64,000 nt of DNA from JAXHMM01 sp964528445 (GTDB lineage Bacteria > Bacteroidota > Rhodothermia > Balneolales > Balneolaceae), in assembly GCA_964528445.1 (NCBI GenBank), contig CAZGSL010000001.1, positions 1 to 64,000 of the forward strand. The letters are read 5' to 3'. Position numbers and translations under genes: made by a program. Under the pieces are notes generated by a model. That model was not told the origin of the DNA. It did no database searches and saw only the letters and a program-made list of their open reading frames with translations. The first letter of the stretch is position 1; each line of letters begins with the position of its first letter. Below are positions 42,960 to 51,645 of the stretch, piece by piece.

Positions 42960-43766
42960 ATGGCACTTGAAATCCGATCCCCCCAGTACGAGCGCGCTTC
43001 CGTTTACATTCCGGAGGAGGCCGCGCAGCTTCAGAAATCCTTCAACGGGACCGTCTGCTCCCGGAAGGGGGACGAATACCGGATCGACAACAATATCGTG
43101 GACCTGATCGGGGACGATCCGGTCGAGATGTCGTGGGCCCAGAGTTCCAACCACTGGAAACTGACGGCCGCCATCTACGAGGACCTCTGGAGAAACCGCT
43201 CCCTCTCGTTTCTATCCGGCGAGGAATTTCCCGTGGAGAAGGAGCGCGAGCTGCTGATCGAATGGCTGAAACCCGAGGCCGGCAAGCGGTACCTGGACGT
43301 GGGATGCTCGACCGGGCTCTACGCGCGGCTCGTAAAGCGGTCGGAGCCGGAGGCCGAGGTGGTGGCGCTGGATTTTTCTCGGCAGATGCTGGAGGAGGCG
43401 CGCATCAAGGCGGAGGCCGATCAGGCCGACTGCTACCTGCTGAGGGCGGACGCCCGCTATATGCCGTTTTACGGGGCCACGTTTGACGGGCTTATGATGG
43501 GGGGGACGCTCAACGAGCTGACCGATCCCCTGAAGGTACTGTATGAGTGCAGGAGGGTGCTCAAGAGGGACGGGGTGTTTTTCATGATGCACCTGGTCAA
43601 GTCGGACGCCTGGTACGGACGCCTGCTGCAGGAGTCAGCCGGGCTCAGTGGACTCAAGTTCTGGACGGAGGAGGAGAGCAACCGGATGTTCGACCGCGCC
43701 GGGTTCACGGTGGAAAACCGGACCATCCGGGGCATTGTCTGTTTCAGCAGGCTGCTGCCGGCCTGA
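42960..43766 (+). CDS. Class I SAM-dependent methyltransferase
   Basis: 268 residues from the ATG at 42960; the frame is open from 42912 (TTG). The first part ('EEAAQLQKSFNGTVCSRKGDEYRIDNNIVDLI') resembles the small metal-free 'Trm112-like' opening found on some methyltransferases, then a Rossmann domain: 'GKRYLDVGCSTGLYARL' near 117-133 (motif I), 'VVALDFSRQMLEEA' near 143, 'LLRADARYMPFYGATFDGL' near 166 and 'RRVLKRDGVFFMMHL'. The pattern is close to UbiE/MenG-like C-methyltransferases or methyltransferases of unknown substrate. It lies 128 bp after the SAM hydrolase gene. Confidence 0.82.
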   Translation: MALEIRSPQYERASVYIPEEAAQLQKSFNGTVCSRKGDEYRIDNNIVDLIGDDPVEMSWAQSSNHWKLTAAIYEDLWRNRSLSFLSGEEFPVEKERELLIEWLKPEAGKRYLDVGCSTGLYARLVKRSEPEAEVVALDFSRQMLEEARIKAEADQADCYLLRADARYMPFYGATFDGLMMGGTLNELTDPLKVLYECRRVLKRDGVFFMMHLVKSDAWYGRLLQESAGLSGLKFWTEEESNRMFDRAGFTVENRTIRGIVCFSRLLPA

Positions 43767-43774
43767 ACGACCGT

Positions 43775-45412
43775 TCACATCTGGTCCGGGGCCGAAATCC
43801 CCAGGATGGTTAACCCGTTGGCCAGTACGGTGGCCGTGGCTTCGGCCAGGCTTGTACGCGCCCGGGCCAGCGCAGGATCTTCACCCAGGATGCGGCAGTC
43901 GTGGTAGAAGGCCGTGAAATGGGTGGCCAGGTCGTTGAGGTAGCTGATGAGGCGATGGGGCTCGCGCTCCCCGGCGGCGCTGCGGACCTGCTCGGGGAAC
44001 CGGATCATGCTTTTGATGAGCGCGGTTTCCGAGGGGTGTTCCAGCAGCGACAAGTCGGTATTCCCCCCCTCCCAATCGTATTCCTCTTCCACTTTCCGGA
44101 GGATGCTCTTGATGCGGGCGTGGGCGTATTGCAGGTAGTAGACGGGGTTCTTCTCTCCCGCCTCCTTCGCCTCGGCGATATCGAATTCCAGGTGGGTATT
44201 GGGCGATCGCATCAGGAAGAAAAAGCGCGCTATGTCCGCGCCCACTTCGTCCATCAGCTCGTCCAGCGTCACGAAATTGGCCTTGCGCGTACTCATCTTG
44301 AAGGGTTTCCCCTCCTTGACGAGGGTGACGAACTGGTAAACCACCGCCTCCAGCCGGGAGGCGTCGTATCCGAGGACTTCGACGCCGGAACGAACGTCGG
44401 GGAAGGTGTCGATGTGGTCGGCGCCCAGGATGTCGATGCAGCGGTCGTAACCCCGCTCCAGCTTGTCGGCGTGGTAGGCGATATCGGGCAGGCGGTAGGT
44501 CGGCTCGCCGCTGCTTTTGACCAGAACCGTGTCTTTCTCCTTGCCGAAACGGGTGGTTCGCAGCCAGACGGCCCCTTCCCGGTCGTACAGCATCTCTTTC
44601 TCCCGAAGCCGGCGGAGGACTTCGTCAACGGAGCCGTCCTCGTACAGGTCGCCCTCGTTGAAGTAGCGGTCCATGGCAATGTTCATCCGAGCCAGGGTCT
44701 CGCGGATTTCGGCGAAGATCATGGACTTTGCCTTCTCCGTAAACGGGTCAAGCTCTTCGGTCTCCAGGAGTTCCGCCCCCCGCTCGTCTGCGAGCTCCCG
44801 CGCGATCTCCGTGATGTACTCCCCCTCGTAGCCCTCTTCGGGCATTTCAGCCTCCTCTCCCTGCTCCTGGAAGTAGCGGGCGCGGACGCTCTCTCCCAGG
44901 AGCCGCATCTGGCGTCCGGCGTCGTTGAAATAGTACTCCCGGTCCACCTCGGCTCCGGACCACTCCAGCAGGCGGGCGATGGAGTCGCCCAGCACGGCGT
45001 TGCGCCCGTGGCCCACGGTCAGCGGTCCCGTCGGATTGGCGCTGACAAACTCCACCTGTACCTTTTTCCCCTCGTATTCGCGGTTTCTGCCGAAATCCGC
45101 CCCCTTGTCCAGGATCTCCCCGAGCTCGTCGTACAGATAATCGGCGGCATACCGGAAGTTGATAAATCCGGGTCCGGCGACCTCCACCGAAGCGATTTTA
45201 TTCTCGTCGTATTCCAGGCGATCCACAATGTTTCCGGCAATGTTCCGGGGGCTGTCCTTCAGCCGGCTCGCGAGCTGCATGGCGATGTTGGTGGCCGAGT
45301 CGCCGTGTTCCGGGAGGTTGGGTTTCTCGATCTCGATATCCGGAATTTCGTCCTCTTCCAGGTTGAGGGAGATCAGGGCGTCGCGAAGTACGGATCGAAG
45401 ATAGTCCTTCAT
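43775..45412 (-). CDS. argS: Arginyl-tRNA synthetase
   Basis: 545 residues. N-terminal Add-1 domain ('IDEIEKP' type start, 'PEHGDSATNIAMQLA'), catalytic domain with the HIGH-like 'PTGPLTVGHGRNAVLGDSIA' near 120-139, KMSK counterpart 'KMSTRKANFV' near 373-382, and a C-terminal anticodon-binding helical domain from about 430. The terminal 'SAPDQM' is the family's usual end (D-P-E-R-M in many). It charges tRNA-Arg; the Arg-CCG tRNA is at 17.6 kb. Converges on the methyltransferase gene with 8 bp between stops. Confidence 0.97.
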   Translation of the reverse strand: MKDYLRSVLRDALISLNLEEDEIPDIEIEKPNLPEHGDSATNIAMQLASRLKDSPRNIAGNIVDRLEYDENKIASVEVAGPGFINFRYAADYLYDELGEILDKGADFGRNREYEGKKVQVEFVSANPTGPLTVGHGRNAVLGDSIARLLEWSGAEVDREYYFNDAGRQMRLLGESVRARYFQEQGEEAEMPEEGYEGEYITEIARELADERGAELLETEELDPFTEKAKSMIFAEIRETLARMNIAMDRYFNEGDLYEDGSVDEVLRRLREKEMLYDREGAVWLRTTRFGKEKDTVLVKSSGEPTYRLPDIAYHADKLERGYDRCIDILGADHIDTFPDVRSGVEVLGYDASRLEAVVYQFVTLVKEGKPFKMSTRKANFVTLDELMDEVGADIARFFFLMRSPNTHLEFDIAEAKEAGEKNPVYYLQYAHARIKSILRKVEEEYDWEGGNTDLSLLEHPSETALIKSMIRFPEQVRSAAGEREPHRLISYLNDLATHFTAFYHDCRILGEDPALARARTSLAEATATVLANGLTILGISAPDQM

Positions 45413-45542
45413 TGCCGGGATTGTTGAAATTTTGGTTGGGATTTCAGGCGGGGCGGTACGAAATTAGGGCAACGGCCGGGCCCCGGAGCGGCCGAAAGAC
45501 GCATGCGTGCGGAATATAACGCTTTTGCTCCAGTCCCACAGC

Positions 45543-46262
45543 CTAATTCACGATCCCTTCGGCCTTGAGACTCGTATAGCCGTCACCTGCCACGATAATA
45601 TGGTCGTCCACCGGAATGCCCAGCAGCTTGCCCGACTCCATGATGCGGCGGGTGAGCTGGACGTCGGCCCGCGATGCGGAGGGGTTGCCGCTGGGGTGAT
45701 TGTGCAGCAGCAGGATGCTGCACGCCTCGTTCAGGATGGACTGGCGCATCACTTCGGCCGGATCTACGATGGTGGCTGTGGCGCCGCCGGAGCTGATTTT
45801 GCGGTAGCCGGTTACGGTCTTGGCGTTGTTGAGGAAAGCCACCAGAAAGACCTCCCGGGTGAGGTCCCTCAGTTTGGGGCCGAAGTAGGCCACCGCCTCG
45901 GAGGGAGAGGTGATCTGTACCTGCTCGCCCAGGGAGGCCACCTGCAGGCGGCGGCCCAGCTCCAGCGCCGCCTCCAGTATGAGCGCCTTCACCTCGGCGA
46001 TGCCGGGAATCACCCGGAGCTGCTGCCAGTCCTTGCGCGCCAGCCCCCTGAGTCCACCGAAGTGGTCCAGCAAAGCCTGCGACATGCGGACAACGTTCAT
46101 CTGCCGGGTGCCGGTGCGCAGGATGATCGCCAGCAGTTCGGCGTTGGACAGGCTCTCCGGCCCGTACCGCTTCAGCTTCTCCCTGGGCTGCTGTTCGCGG
46201 GTCATCTCCTTGACGGAGCGGTTCTGGTAGTCGGGGGCATGGAAGGATTCGTCGGGCGACAT
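45543..46262 (-). CDS. radC: RadC/JAB-domain protein
   Basis: 239 residues. Helix-hairpin-helix at the N-terminus ('GPESLSNAELLAIILRTGTRQMNVV', 'LLDHFGGLRGLARKDWQQLRVIPGIAEVKALIL') and a JAB/MPN metal site 'LLHNHPSGNPSASRADVQLTRRI' with His-x-His-Pro-Ser-Gly-x7-Asp. Family role is still unclear despite the name for DNA repair. It follows amn by 74 bp on the same strand. Confidence 0.95.
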   Translation of the reverse strand: MSPDESFHAPDYQNRSVKEMTREQQPREKLKRYGPESLSNAELLAIILRTGTRQMNVVRMSQALLDHFGGLRGLARKDWQQLRVIPGIAEVKALILEAALELGRRLQVASLGEQVQITSPSEAVAYFGPKLRDLTREVFLVAFLNNAKTVTGYRKISSGGATATIVDPAEVMRQSILNEACSILLLHNHPSGNPSASRADVQLTRRIMESGKLLGIPVDDHIIVAGDGYTSLKAEGIVN

Positions 46263-46336
46263 GAGTACGGCTCGTTTCCTGGTTGGCGGTGGCAGCTGTA
46301 CAAAGAAGAGCCGCCGGAAGGGGAATCCTTACAGCC

Positions 46337-47518
46337 CTACTCGCCGCTTCCCATAAGGGGTTCGTTCATGGCCCGGATGCTGGCGTTGGGGAGACCGTCG
46401 GGATAGTGCTGCTTGCAGATCTCCAGGGTCTCGATCACCATGTCCAGGTGGATCTGCTTGGAGGTTTGGTAAAAGTCCTTCGCCTCCTCGCTCAGCTTGG
46501 GCTTGCCGTGAAGGGGCTTGTCGCTGACGCAGAGCAGGGTGGCGTTGGGAATACGGTAGCGATACCCGTTGGTGGCCACGGTGGCCGACTCCATGTCGAT
46601 GGCGATGCTCCGGCTCATATGGATCTGTTCGACGGTGCGCCGCTTGATGAACTCCCAGTTCCGGTTGTTGGTGGTGTAGATGGTCCCCATACGGTGATCC
46701 CGCCCGTAGTTGTCCAGCACCTCCTTCAGGTAGACGTTGAGCAGGTAGTTGGGGGTGATGGGAATGTTCAGCGGCAGGATATCGTCCAGGACCCCGTCGG
46801 CCCGCATGAATCCTGTGGCCATGACGAAATCCCCGATATGCTGGTGGTTTCGCAGTCCCCCGCAGTGGCCCACCATGATCATGGCGTCGGGACGCAGCAC
46901 CGCCACATGGTCGGTGATGGTCTTGGCGTTGGAGGGGCCCACCCCCATGTTGATCAGGGAGATCCCCTTGTTGTCCGGCAGCTTGTGGTGGAAAGCCGGC
47001 ATCTGGACTCCGGAGCGGGCGGGGGTGACGCAGTCGGGGTATTTCTCCCGGAAAACCTCCGTATGCATGTCGTAGTTGGTGAAGATGATATACCGCTGGA
47101 AGTCCTGCGGGTCTGTCCCCGTATAGTGCTCCAGCCGGTTCAGGGAGATGTCGATGCGCTCGGGGCTGAAGAGGAACAGTTTTTTCTGGGTAATGTCCCA
47201 TTCGTCCTCGTCGGTATTGTCCAGCAGCTCAGGGTCGCTGAAGGAGAGCCGTTCGCGGGAGGGGAGAATTTTTATGACCGCCCCCTTCTCGGCCAGCTTG
47301 CGCAGCTCCCGCTGCAGGTACCAGCGGTAGGTGCGGGGCTTGGCCATCTCTCCCGTGATCACCGGATTGTGTTTTGACCATGAACGCTTAACCAGTACTT
47401 TTGGATATTCGCCGTCGTCGTAAATCGATTCCATCAGGTCGCACGCCTCCCCGATGCTGCGGAGAAGCTCGTCCCGCGAATCGATGTCATCCTTGTGAAA
47501 TTCAAACCGCTTGTTCAT
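46337..47518 (-). CDS. amn: AMP nucleosidase
   Basis: 393 residues from the ATG at 47518 (the same frame is open to 48094, but that region is the antisense of the NUDIX gene). N-terminal helical domain ('HKDDIDSRDELLRSIGEACDLMESIYDDGEYPKVLVKRSW'), then a nucleoside-phosphorylase fold: 'ISLINMGVGPSNAKTITDHV' near 195, 'DAMIMVGHCGGLRNH' near 222 and 'AIDMESATVATNGYRY' near 300. The enzyme cleaves AMP to adenine and ribose 5-phosphate and controls the adenylate pool. Its start is 15 bp from the divergent NUDIX start, so the promoters must overlap each other's coding region. Confidence 0.93.
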   Translation of the reverse strand: MNKRFEFHKDDIDSRDELLRSIGEACDLMESIYDDGEYPKVLVKRSWSKHNPVITGEMAKPRTYRWYLQRELRKLAEKGAVIKILPSRERLSFSDPELLDNTDEDEWDITQKKLFLFSPERIDISLNRLEHYTGTDPQDFQRYIIFTNYDMHTEVFREKYPDCVTPARSGVQMPAFHHKLPDNKGISLINMGVGPSNAKTITDHVAVLRPDAMIMVGHCGGLRNHQHIGDFVMATGFMRADGVLDDILPLNIPITPNYLLNVYLKEVLDNYGRDHRMGTIYTTNNRNWEFIKRRTVEQIHMSRSIAIDMESATVATNGYRYRIPNATLLCVSDKPLHGKPKLSEEAKDFYQTSKQIHLDMVIETLEICKQHYPDGLPNASIRAMNEPLMGSGE

Positions 47519-47533
47519 AATCCGGCAAAACTT

Positions 47534-48109
47534 ATGAGTGAGAACGACTTTCGCTTTCGGATCGAACCGTGGTCCCTCGTCAGGGAAAATAAGGAATATG
47601 AGACACCCATATTCAATCTTTTGAAGCGCACCATGCGCCTTGAGGTGGAGGGAGATCGGCGTGAGGCGGATTTTTACGCGCTGAAAGCGCCGGACTGGAT
47701 CAACGTGATACCCCTGACGCCCGGGGACGAGGTGGTATTGGTGGAGCAGTTCCGCTACGGCCTGGAGGCCCCCACGCTGGAGATTCCCGGCGGCATGGTC
47801 GACGACGACGAGACGCCCCGGCAGACCGCCCGGCGGGAGCTCCGGGAGGAGACGGGCTACGAGGCGGACGAGCTGGAGAGCCTGGGCAGGGTCAGCACCA
47901 ATCCCGCCTTCCTGACGAACTTCGCCCACCTGTTCCTGGCCACCGGCTGCCGCTACGAGGGAAGGATCGAAGGCGACGAGGACGAGCGGATCCGGGTGCA
48001 TACCGTACCCCGCGAGGAGTTTATCTCCATGGCCCGCGACGGGACGATTCACCATTCCATCGTCATGGCGGCGGTGGCCCGCCTGCTCCTTCATGAGCGG
48101 GAAAAGTGA
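47534..48109 (+). CDS. NUDIX hydrolase (ADP-ribose pyrophosphatase-like)
   Basis: 191 residues from the ATG at 47534. The NUDIX box is intact at about 86-108: 'GMVDDDETPRQTARRELREE' plus Thr-Gly-Tyr. Preceded by 'VVLVEQFRYGLEAPTLEIPGG', the pattern of ADP-ribose/ADP-sugar pyrophosphatases (NudF type). It hydrolyses nucleoside diphosphate-X compounds, possibly ADP-ribose. Divergent from amn with only 15 bp between starts; both genes act on adenine nucleotides, which hints at joint control. Confidence 0.9.
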   Translation: MSENDFRFRIEPWSLVRENKEYETPIFNLLKRTMRLEVEGDRREADFYALKAPDWINVIPLTPGDEVVLVEQFRYGLEAPTLEIPGGMVDDDETPRQTARRELREETGYEADELESLGRVSTNPAFLTNFAHLFLATGCRYEGRIEGDEDERIRVHTVPREEFISMARDGTIHHSIVMAAVARLLLHEREK

Positions 48110-48224
48110 CGGCCCGCGAACGAAACACGATAAAAAATCCCTTGTAAGGGGCTGTCCACCGGACGGTCAGGCGGAACGGGGAGGCAATATCCCTGAGGCA
48201 AAAATTGCCATATCGTTCCATGCC

Positions 48225-48245
48225 TTGTATTATACAGTAATACAA
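48225..48245. promoter_or_regulatory. Perfect palindrome upstream of topA region
   Basis: TTGTATTA (48225-48232) and TAATACAA (48238-48245) flank a 5-nt centre TACAG. Such an AT-rich inverted repeat in an intergenic region 100 bp before the small ORF fits a regulator operator or a small hairpin. No T-run follows. Confidence 0.4.
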
Positions 48246-48350
48246 CGGCCTACCGGCAGCGATTCCGCACGGAAAGAACGATCGAACGGCAGCAAACGGT
48301 TACGTTGGCCCCCGCCGGAACGGGGGACCCGAAACCATACTATAAAAAAC

Positions 48351-48470
48351 ATGATAGATACCGGATCCCGCATACCGACAGATTTCGAAGTGGATGTCGT
48401 TGAAAAAGTTAACACCAAGGATCATGCCGGCGAGCTCAAGGAGCTGATCGCCGGCCTGGAGAAGCAGTAG
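48351..48470 (+). CDS. Small hypothetical protein upstream of topA
   Basis: 39 residues from the ATG at 48351: MIDTGSRIPTDFEVDVVEKV then an Asn-Thr-Lys-Asp stretch and a helical end 'HAGELKELIAGLEKQ'. It ends 6 bp before the topA start, so it would be translated on the same message. It is acidic and soluble with no membrane segment. No homologous family recognised and no strong ribosome-binding site, so it may instead be a leader or chance frame; codon use is gene-like. The frame is open upstream to 48093 but that part looks non-coding. Confidence 0.45.
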   Translation: MIDTGSRIPTDFEVDVVEKVNTKDHAGELKELIAGLEKQ

Positions 48471-48476
48471 GAATTT

Positions 48477-51029
48477 ATGAAGTCTTTAGTCATTGTTGAG
48501 TCGCCGGCAAAAACCAAAACGATAAAGAAGTTTCTGCCGGACGACTATACCGTGGACTCCTCCATGGGGCACATACGGGACCTGCCCGCCAACGCCAAGG
48601 AGATTCCGGCCAAATTCAAGAAAGAGGAGTGGGCCAACCTGGGCGTAAACGTCGAGAAAGATTTTGAACCGCTCTACGTGGTTCCCTCCGGGAAGAAGAA
48701 GGTAGTCACCAAGCTGAAAAAACAGCTGAAAAATTCCGACGAACTAATTCTGGCGACCGACGAGGACCGGGAGGGCGAGGCCATCTCCTGGCACCTGGTG
48801 AAAGTCCTGGATCCCGATATCCCGGTAAAACGCATGGTATTCCGCGAGATTACGGCGGAGGCGATCAAAGAGGCGATGGGGCAGTACCGTGACATCGACA
48901 TGAACCTGGTCAACGCCCAGGAGACCCGCCGCATCATCGACCGCCTGGCCGGCTACACGATCTCCCCGCTGCTCTGGAAGAAGATCTCGCCGGGGCTCTC
49001 CGCCGGACGCGTGCAGTCGGTGGCCGTCTACTTCCTGGTGGACCGCGAGCGGGAACGCATGAAGTTTCGCTCCGCACGGTACTGGGACCTGAAAGCGAAG
49101 CTGCGCAAGGAAGAGGACGACCACATATTCGAGGCCGACCTGACCCACCTGGACGGCAAGCGGATCGCCGCAGGAAAGGACTTTGACGAAAATACCGGCA
49201 AGCTGAAGAAGCCGGATTCGGTGGTGCTGCTCGACGACAAGGCGGCCTCCTCGCTGAGGGACGATCTGGACGAGGCGAAGTGGACCGTCTCGCGGGTGGA
49301 CAAAAACCGGAAGAAGCGGAACCCCGCTCCCTCCTTTATCACCTCCACCCTCCAGCAGGAGGCCAACCGCAAGTTCGGATGGTCCGCCAAGTACACCATG
49401 CAGGTGGCGCAGAAACTCTACGAAAACGGCTATATCACCTACATGCGTACCGATTCGGCCCGTCTCAGCGGACAGGCCATCGGGGCCGCACGGCAGGCCG
49501 TGGAGAAGGAGTACGGGGAGGACTACCTGTTTGAAAGGGTGCGCAACTACTCGGGCAAATCGAAGGGAGCCCAGGAGGCGCACGAGGCGATACGGCCTGC
49601 CGGCAGCACCTTTCGCAAGCCGGAGAAGGCGGGCCTGCGCGGGGCCGAATTCAAGCTGTACGATTTGATCTGGAAGCGGACCGTAGCCACGCAGATGGCG
49701 GAGGCCGAGCTGGAGTTTACCAACGTCACCATCGAGGCCCCGGCCGGAGAGCAGACCGCGGAGTTCCGGACCAGCGGAAAGAGAATTCTCTTCCCGGGAT
49801 TTTTCCGGGCCTATGTGGAGGGCAGCGACGATCCCGACGCCGCCCTGGAGAACCAGGAGAACTACCTGCCGGAGATGAGCGAGGGCGAAGAAGTGGTGGA
49901 GGAGGGCATCGAACCCATTTCCCACGAAACCAAGCCTCCCGCCCGGTACACCGAGGCCACCCTGGTGAAGGAACTGGAGAAGCGGGGCATCGGCCGGCCC
50001 AGTACCTACGCCACCATCATCAGCACCATCCAGGAGAGGGGCTACTGCGAGTCGGAGGGGAAGACGCTGGGTCCGACGTTTACCGCATTTGCCGTAACCG
50101 AGCTGCTGGAAGAGCATTTCCCCGAGCTGGTTGACAGCGATTTTACCTCCGAAATGGAAGAGCGCCTGGACGAAATCGCGCAGGGCCTCCGTTCCACGAC
50201 CGAGTACCTCAGTACCTACTACAAGGGAGAGGAGGGGCTGAAGGCAAAAGTGGATCAGAGAGAGGACAAGATCGATCCCCGCGAGGCGAAGCACCTGGAA
50301 CTGCCGATCGTGGATAACGACGATGACGATATCAAGGTGTTCGTGGGCCGGTTCGGCCCCTACATCCGGGCGCAGAGGAACGGGGAGGAGATCACCACCT
50401 CCATCCCGGATTCCTGGAAGCCTGGCGATCTGACGGGAGAGAAACTCAGGGATCTCCTGGAGGCCGAGGAGGCCGGTCCCCAGAGCATCGGCAAGCACCC
50501 GGAAACCGGAGAGCCGGTCTACGTGCTGACCGGCCGGTACGGCCCCTATGTGCAGGTGGGCGAGGCGACCGACGACAATCCGAAACCTCCCCGGGCCTCC
50601 CTGCTGAAGGGCATGGAACCGGAAGAGGTGGATCTGGACCTGGCTCTGCAGCTGCTGGACCTGCCCCGCAGCCTGGGCAAACACCCGGAGACGGGCAAAG
50701 AGGTCCGCGCGGGCGTGGGACGCTACGGTCCTTTTGTGGTGCACGACGGCAACTTCGCCTCCCTGCGCCGCGGCGACAGTGTGCTGGAGGTGGAGCTGGA
50801 CCGGGCCCTTGAGCTGCTGGCGAAAAAGAAGAAACCGAAGAAAAGTTCGGTGATCAGCGAGCTGGGCAGCCACCCCGCCAACGGCAAGCCCGTCCGTATC
50901 ATGGACGGACGGTACGGCCCCTACATCAAGTACGGCAAGAAGAACATCAGTCTGCCGGACGACGTTACTCCGGAAGAGGTGACCATGGACGAGGCGATCG
51001 AGCTGATCGCCGAAAAAGAGAAGAAGTAA
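48477..51029 (+). CDS. topA: DNA topoisomerase I
   Basis: 850 residues. Toprim domain 'LVIVESPAKTKTIKKFLPDDYTVDSSMGHIRDLP' (1-36) with acidic 'LATDEDREGEAISWHL' near 92-107, active-site Tyr in 'NGYITYMRTDSARLS' near 320, 'HEAIRPAGS' near 366 and 'GIGRPSTYATIISTIQERGYC' near 500. The C-terminus has four 'GRxGPY' repeat units near 620, 680, 735 and 820 (for example 'GRFGPYI', 'GRYGPYV', 'GRYGPFV', 'GRYGPYI'), the Topo_C-type repeats. I see no Cys4 zinc ribbon, unlike E. coli TopA. It relaxes negative supercoils. Follows the 39-residue frame by 6 bp and precedes the 191-residue unknown gene by 40 bp. Confidence 0.97.
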   Translation: MKSLVIVESPAKTKTIKKFLPDDYTVDSSMGHIRDLPANAKEIPAKFKKEEWANLGVNVEKDFEPLYVVPSGKKKVVTKLKKQLKNSDELILATDEDREGEAISWHLVKVLDPDIPVKRMVFREITAEAIKEAMGQYRDIDMNLVNAQETRRIIDRLAGYTISPLLWKKISPGLSAGRVQSVAVYFLVDRERERMKFRSARYWDLKAKLRKEEDDHIFEADLTHLDGKRIAAGKDFDENTGKLKKPDSVVLLDDKAASSLRDDLDEAKWTVSRVDKNRKKRNPAPSFITSTLQQEANRKFGWSAKYTMQVAQKLYENGYITYMRTDSARLSGQAIGAARQAVEKEYGEDYLFERVRNYSGKSKGAQEAHEAIRPAGSTFRKPEKAGLRGAEFKLYDLIWKRTVATQMAEAELEFTNVTIEAPAGEQTAEFRTSGKRILFPGFFRAYVEGSDDPDAALENQENYLPEMSEGEEVVEEGIEPISHETKPPARYTEATLVKELEKRGIGRPSTYATIISTIQERGYCESEGKTLGPTFTAFAVTELLEEHFPELVDSDFTSEMEERLDEIAQGLRSTTEYLSTYYKGEEGLKAKVDQREDKIDPREAKHLELPIVDNDDDDIKVFVGRFGPYIRAQRNGEEITTSIPDSWKPGDLTGEKLRDLLEAEEAGPQSIGKHPETGEPVYVLTGRYGPYVQVGEATDDNPKPPRASLLKGMEPEEVDLDLALQLLDLPRSLGKHPETGKEVRAGVGRYGPFVVHDGNFASLRRGDSVLEVELDRALELLAKKKKPKKSSVISELGSHPANGKPVRIMDGRYGPYIKYGKKNISLPDDVTPEEVTMDEAIELIAEKEKK

Positions 51030-51069
51030 CGGATGACAATGATCGTCGAGTTTTCTAATTTGCCTCACC

Positions 51070-51645
51070 ATGGAGAAAAAATCGGACGTTCATTTCAGCT
51101 ATCCGCCCAACCTGCATGAGCTCGACCTGGCCACGCTGGTCGCCATGTACCGGGAGCGCGGCATTCCCAAGAAAGCCCGTCCGGGCGAGTATTTCGCGTG
51201 CGGGCGCACCCACCGGCTAATCAAGGAGGGCAAGTGGTGGTTCGGCCGCTACTACAGCCAGGAGGCATGGGACGAGCTGCTGACCAAGGGATGCGAGGGC
51301 TACCCGCTGACCGAAGTGGAACTGAATGTGCTGGGTATGGCGTATACGGCGGAAGAGGAGCCGCCGGCGCGGGATTTCGTGGAACAGAACTGCGGCGCTA
51401 TCTCCAAGCTGGCCTACATGATCGTCAACGATCTCAAGGAGTATGGATTTCTCTCCATGGACGACCAGGAGCGCCTGCTGATCACTCCCCGCGGAGAAAA
51501 GGCCCTGCAGGGCATCGCACGAAGGATATACGACAGAAAGTTCAAATCCGACATGCTGCGCGTGGAGCGTGAAGGAAGCGCTCCCAATCCCACCATCGAG
51601 CGCGCGACGAAAAAGGAGAGCGCCGATCAGGGAAACCTCTTTTAA
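51070..51645 (+). CDS. Unknown protein downstream of topA with clamp-like C-terminal peptide
   Basis: 191 residues, soluble. Basic-aromatic N-terminal half ('HELDLATLVAMYRERGIPKKARPGEYFACGRTHRLIKEGKWWFGRYYSQEAW') and a second half that reads like a winged helix ('NCGAISKLAYMIVNDLKEYGFLSMDDQERLLITPRGEKALQGIARRIYD'). The last five residues are QGNLF, which fit the Q-x-x-L-F core of bacterial beta-clamp-binding peptides, preceded by a flexible basic stretch. I do not recognise the family. Position 40 bp after topA suggests a DNA-related role. Overlaps malic enzyme by 4 bp at the 3' ends. Confidence 0.75.
   Translation: MEKKSDVHFSYPPNLHELDLATLVAMYRERGIPKKARPGEYFACGRTHRLIKEGKWWFGRYYSQEAWDELLTKGCEGYPLTEVELNVLGMAYTAEEEPPARDFVEQNCGAISKLAYMIVNDLKEYGFLSMDDQERLLITPRGEKALQGIARRIYDRKFKSDMLRVEREGSAPNPTIERATKKESADQGNLF

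Noticed and set aside
43901..45427. 508-residue plus-strand frame over argS
   Set aside because: Antisense shadow; argS has all class I synthetase motifs.
48093..48350. Upstream extension of the small frame before topA
   Set aside because: Arg/Pro/Gly-rich and not protein-like; only the last 39 codons look gene-like.
48744..51071. 775-residue open frame antisense to topA
   Set aside because: Mirror frame of a high-GC gene; composition is His/Leu/Val/Gly-rich with no domain pattern, while topA on the plus strand is unmistakable.
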